A stretch of DNA of 64,000 nucleotides from contig CM027380.1 of the NCBI GenBank assembly GCA_015680905.1, forward strand, positions 48,396,001 to 48,460,000, in the 5' to 3' direction. The notes beneath the pieces were generated by a model. That model saw only the letters and a list, made by a program, of their open reading frames with translations, was not told the origin of the DNA and searched no databases. Positions 61,501-64,000 of this stretch are shown here, one piece after another. The position numbers and the translations under genes were made by a program. The stretch is from Coptis chinensis. Its lineage: Eukaryota; Streptophyta; Magnoliopsida; Ranunculales; Ranunculaceae. Positions within the stretch are counted from its first letter, which is position 1, and each line of letters opens with the position of its first letter.

Positions 61501-62796
61501 TCTTCTTCTAAATTTTGTACTTCTTCTTCCATTGGCTCCATGTCATCCAAGGCCTCATCATCAGCACCACATACTGAGTAGTCACTATCTGAAGGATTGT
61601 AGTTGTAATCTTCTTCATCCTCATCTTCAGCACTCTACTCATCATTATTTGTGACACTACCAAAAACTGGTCCAAAACTACAACCATATTCATACATCTT
61701 GTCACCTTCATCATCACTTCTATCTTTGTCATCTATTGCATCACCATCACCATCTGTAAATGTCTCACCTAAAGTAGCCTCATCAAATGTTTTTGGATCA
61801 AGTGAACCCAATACATGTTCCCAGTCATCCACAACATCATTGACAGTGTAAGCAACTTCAGGTTCAGCAACTTCCACAACATCCACAACATGCTCAACTT
61901 CAACTAGTTCCTCTACTTCATCATCAGAAGAAGACACAAGGTCTAATATCAAAGTCTCTCCATTAGGGCCTACAAGTGGTTTCAACTTCTGCAGCCTACC
62001 TGACCTTCTTAAAGGGTTTTCTTGCTTTTTGGTAGGGGGTTTCTCAGTAGGTTGGACATTATTTGAAGAACTTTGGTTGTATATAGGGAATCTGGGGGAT
62101 CTTCTAACTCTAATTGCTTCACCCATTTTTATACTTTTGTTGGGGGTTGTTGGAAGTACAGAAGTTGTGATAGTCTTACTTGGTGGTGGTGGTATGGGAC
62201 TTGGTGGTGGTATAGGAGTTGGTGGTGGTATAGGAGTGGTGGGAGTAAATCTAGGGGATTTTCTAACACTAGCACTTACTTGGACACTTTTCTTTTTTGG
62301 GGGTAGTGGGTAATGGGTGGGCCTTTACTGGTTGAGCTTTTATTGGTTGGGCCTTTACTGGTTGGGCTTTTACTGGTTGGGCCTTTACTGGTGACTTCAT
62401 TGGTGGGAGACTGTTGTCAGAAGCAGTGGTGGGGATTATAGGAGCTCTAGTGGGTTTAGAAGTTGTTGGAGCTGGAAAGACATACAGGTGGTATTTTTTG
62501 TCTCTATCAGGTTTAAGCTCATACCACATATGTAACATGTGTTCATCTTTTGTTAACCTGCAAATATACCCTTGAATATACTTGCCATTTGAAATTCAAC
62601 TCCCACACCAACCAAGTTTTGCACATCCTTTTTCAAATCAAATATACAGAATTCATCCCCATCAAATTCCATATATAATACTGCTTCTCTTACCACCTTT
62701 GTAATCACTGCCCTTAATCTTCCCAGGGGTAGTTGTCCCCCAAGAACCCCCATAATGTACAACAAACTGTTTTACACCTAGCACCGTACTGGCCAT
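58588..62796 (-). pseudogene. MULE transposase, PB1-like, DDE, SWIM and RGG tail
   Basis: The ATG at 62796 (MASTVLGVKQFVVHYGGSWG) opens a PB1-like domain, with a frameshift near 62680. A PVKAQ repeat (about five units, 62400-62310), an RRSGRLQKL motif and an acidic stretch (62126-61635) follow. The main exon (61550-60594) has the plant MuDR zinc-region, GLDGCFLKGKYGGCCLTAIR (first Asp) and FISD (second Asp). A one-base shift lies just after SDCV. After an intron comes HMYKKFKAKFPGELWESLAW, then a SWIM finger CIEWQMSGVPCVHA (about 59850) and a CCHC knuckle CAKCQEEGHNSKSC (about 59430). The tail has Gln/Met-rich repeats and then Gly/Arg-rich repeats (GRGGRGRPRGG), ending at 58588. It was probably active recently and now has few lesions. 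Confidence 0.85.
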
Positions 62797-63564
62797 AGTT
62801 CATAATAGTACTGGACATAACAAAGCAACAAAAAATGCTGACATTATACACTTATCACAATAAAATAGTCCTACTTTTAAGAACATGCAATAACAAGAGT
62901 ACCCTAAGAACAAAATACATGTATATATATCCACCCAACCACCCACACAACAATCTTCCTACAAAAAATGCTTTTTAAACATAGGGTTCAATCAATACAA
63001 ACAAATAATGGAATTAATGAAATAAAAACACGATTTTTATAAACAATCCTAAAGATCCATGCTTTACACTTTAAAAACGCATGCTTTGACGTGTAAACAT
63101 ACAAAGTTTGAACTGACTTACAATGAGCAACTCCGAAAAAATCCACGACCACCACAAGAGAGATGTCCACGAACAAAATTCGACAACCAGCTAGCTAAAC
63201 TCACAATTCCAGTTGAAGTTTTTCAAACATTTCCAATTGAAGTTTTTTCAAAGCAAACAATTACAGTTGAAGTTTTTTTTCTAAGATTCGTGAGTGAAGG
63301 TTAAGTGTTTGGTAGCAAACAAGAGAGATCTTCAAGTTATCATTTTTAATGGAGAAGATTAAGACTAAGATTCGTGAGTGACGAACTGTTGTAGTGTAAG
63401 TGGACAAAATGGGGGGAGTGCGTCGATTTTTCCCTCTCTATCTCACTTATTTCCTCGAGATGCGAATACGAAATGATCGAAAGGCTTACATAATTTCATT
63501 CCTCACTGTTCGACACGTGGTGTTAAAAAACAATTCAATATAATGTAGCGTGTCAAGCACGCTC
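62797..63564 (-). promoter_or_regulatory. MULE transposase upstream region
   Basis: This 770-bp non-coding stretch lies between the right TIR and the transposase ATG and should hold its promoter and leader. The phrase CAATTCCAGTTGAAGTTTTT is repeated three times near 63205-63280. No clear TATA box was picked. Confidence 0.45.
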
Positions 63565-63745
63565 AAGGGTAGTTTGGCCATTTTGATAAAAAACGAAAAT
63601 TTTATTATTATAAAATGGGTTGACTACGGTCAACTGAGACAACTCAAGATCAATTGATAGAAGTAGGACCAATCCCTAATAATTGATAATTTTAGGACCT
63701 ATCCCTAAATACCCCTAAATAAGTAGGACCAATCCCTAAATAACC
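63565..63745 (-). repeat. MULE right TIR
   Basis: 181 bp, the inverted copy of 57370-57551. The outer end reads GGTTATTTAGGGATTGG on the - strand. Confidence 0.93.
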
Positions 63746-63775
63746 CAAAAAAAAACAAAAAGAAATATACATAAG

Positions 63776-64000
63776 TACATTACACATCAAGTTAGTTGAA
63801 GGGAAGGACTGCATCATTGTAAATAGCATATCTTCCTTACTAGGTGAGTCCTATATACATTTACTAATCATATGCACAACACCCCTGGGTTAGTTTACAA
63901 ATCTATAGATCGACATAAAAGGCATTTCTCATTTGGTGACCCAATTGGGTCTCCCTTCAAACAAGAAAGCCATATTGCTAGTCATTGTAAATGCATAATT
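63776..64000. other. Host flank right of LINE A
   Basis: This is the original host sequence, continuous with 29700-29733 before LINE A inserted. No coding sequence or repeat was recognised in the 225 bp available. Confidence 0.6.

Larger units (their letters stand above)
57370..63745. mobile_element. Complete Mutator-like element with two convergent genes
   Basis: Terminal inverted repeats of about 182 bp lie at 57370-57551 and 63565-63745. They are about 95% identical (nine substitutions and one indel by eye, mostly transitions) and begin GGTTA(G/T)TTAGGGATTGG. Long TIRs and the encoded MULE transposase place it in the Mutator superfamily. The target was the A tail of LINE A, so the expected 9-11-bp target duplication consists only of A-rich sequence and cannot be proven. 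It carries the transposase gene on the - strand and a short Cys-rich gene on the + strand, each starting near one TIR. It is the youngest-looking DNA transposon of the pile. Confidence 0.92.
29734..63761 (+). mobile_element. LINE A, L1-type, outer element of a nested pile
   Basis: The perfect 14-bp direct repeat GAAATATACATAAG at 29720-29733 and 63762-63775 flanks the element, and an A-rich tail precedes the right copy. LINE A sequence is present at 29734-31860 and 54104-57369, with its tail split by the MULE and resuming at 63746-63761. It encodes an ORF2 with endonuclease, reverse transcriptase, zinc-binding and RNase H regions. The 5' part (29734-30970) holds an ACGT palindrome but no recognised ORF1. 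About 28 kb of its span is later insertions (LINE B with contents, and the MULE). Removing them leaves about 5.4 kb, normal for a plant L1. Confidence 0.88.

Overview
The window is nuclear DNA of a flowering plant, most likely a eudicot. The evidence is an intact, intron-rich EMC3 gene with GT-AG introns, decayed pieces of SDP6 (FAD glycerol-3-phosphate dehydrogenase), cytosolic triosephosphate isomerase and a PLS-class PPR gene, and plant families of LINE, hAT, CACTA, Mutator-like and LTR elements. Only one gene looks functional: EMC3, 8 exons, at 20540-28195 on the + strand. The species was not identified.

Layout. 1-8100 holds gene relics: a TPI fragment, a repeat-rich stretch, an OTU-domain gene with two in-frame stops, a tRNA-like sequence, a SINE-like head and a 3'-truncated SDP6 pseudogene. 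8114-17912 is a complete hAT transposon (8-bp target duplication CAGATGGG) with a broken BED-finger transposase. A complete CACTA element (13304-17877, 3-bp duplication CGA) sits inside it. 17921-20500 holds a PPR fragment and two unrecognised coding-like scraps, then the EMC3 promoter.

29734-63761 is one nested pile of insertions. The outer element is LINE A, bounded by a 14-bp target duplication (GAAATATACATAAG) at 29720-29733 and 63762-63775. LINE B (about 31860-54104) interrupts LINE A. LINE B is itself interrupted by a Ty3/gypsy-type LTR element (35647-42280, duplication ACATG), by a 5'-truncated CACTA copy (about 42540-51179) and by a probable solo LTR (51274-52761). The CACTA copy contains another LTR element (43693-49336, duplication AGATT), whose interior carries a perfect 80-bp inverted repeat with a 10-bp loop. 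A complete Mutator-like element (57370-63745) with 182-bp terminal inverted repeats lies in the poly(A) tail of LINE A.

The most interesting element is this MULE. Besides a large transposase gene on the - strand (PB1-like start, DDE region, SWIM finger, CCHC knuckle, Gly/Arg tail), it has a second short Cys-rich gene on the + strand, starting just inside the other TIR. This convergent two-gene layout recalls maize MuDR (mudrA/mudrB). I saw no clearly new defence or regulatory system. The nested order is read directly from junctions and duplications; family names come from recognised motifs, without database searches.
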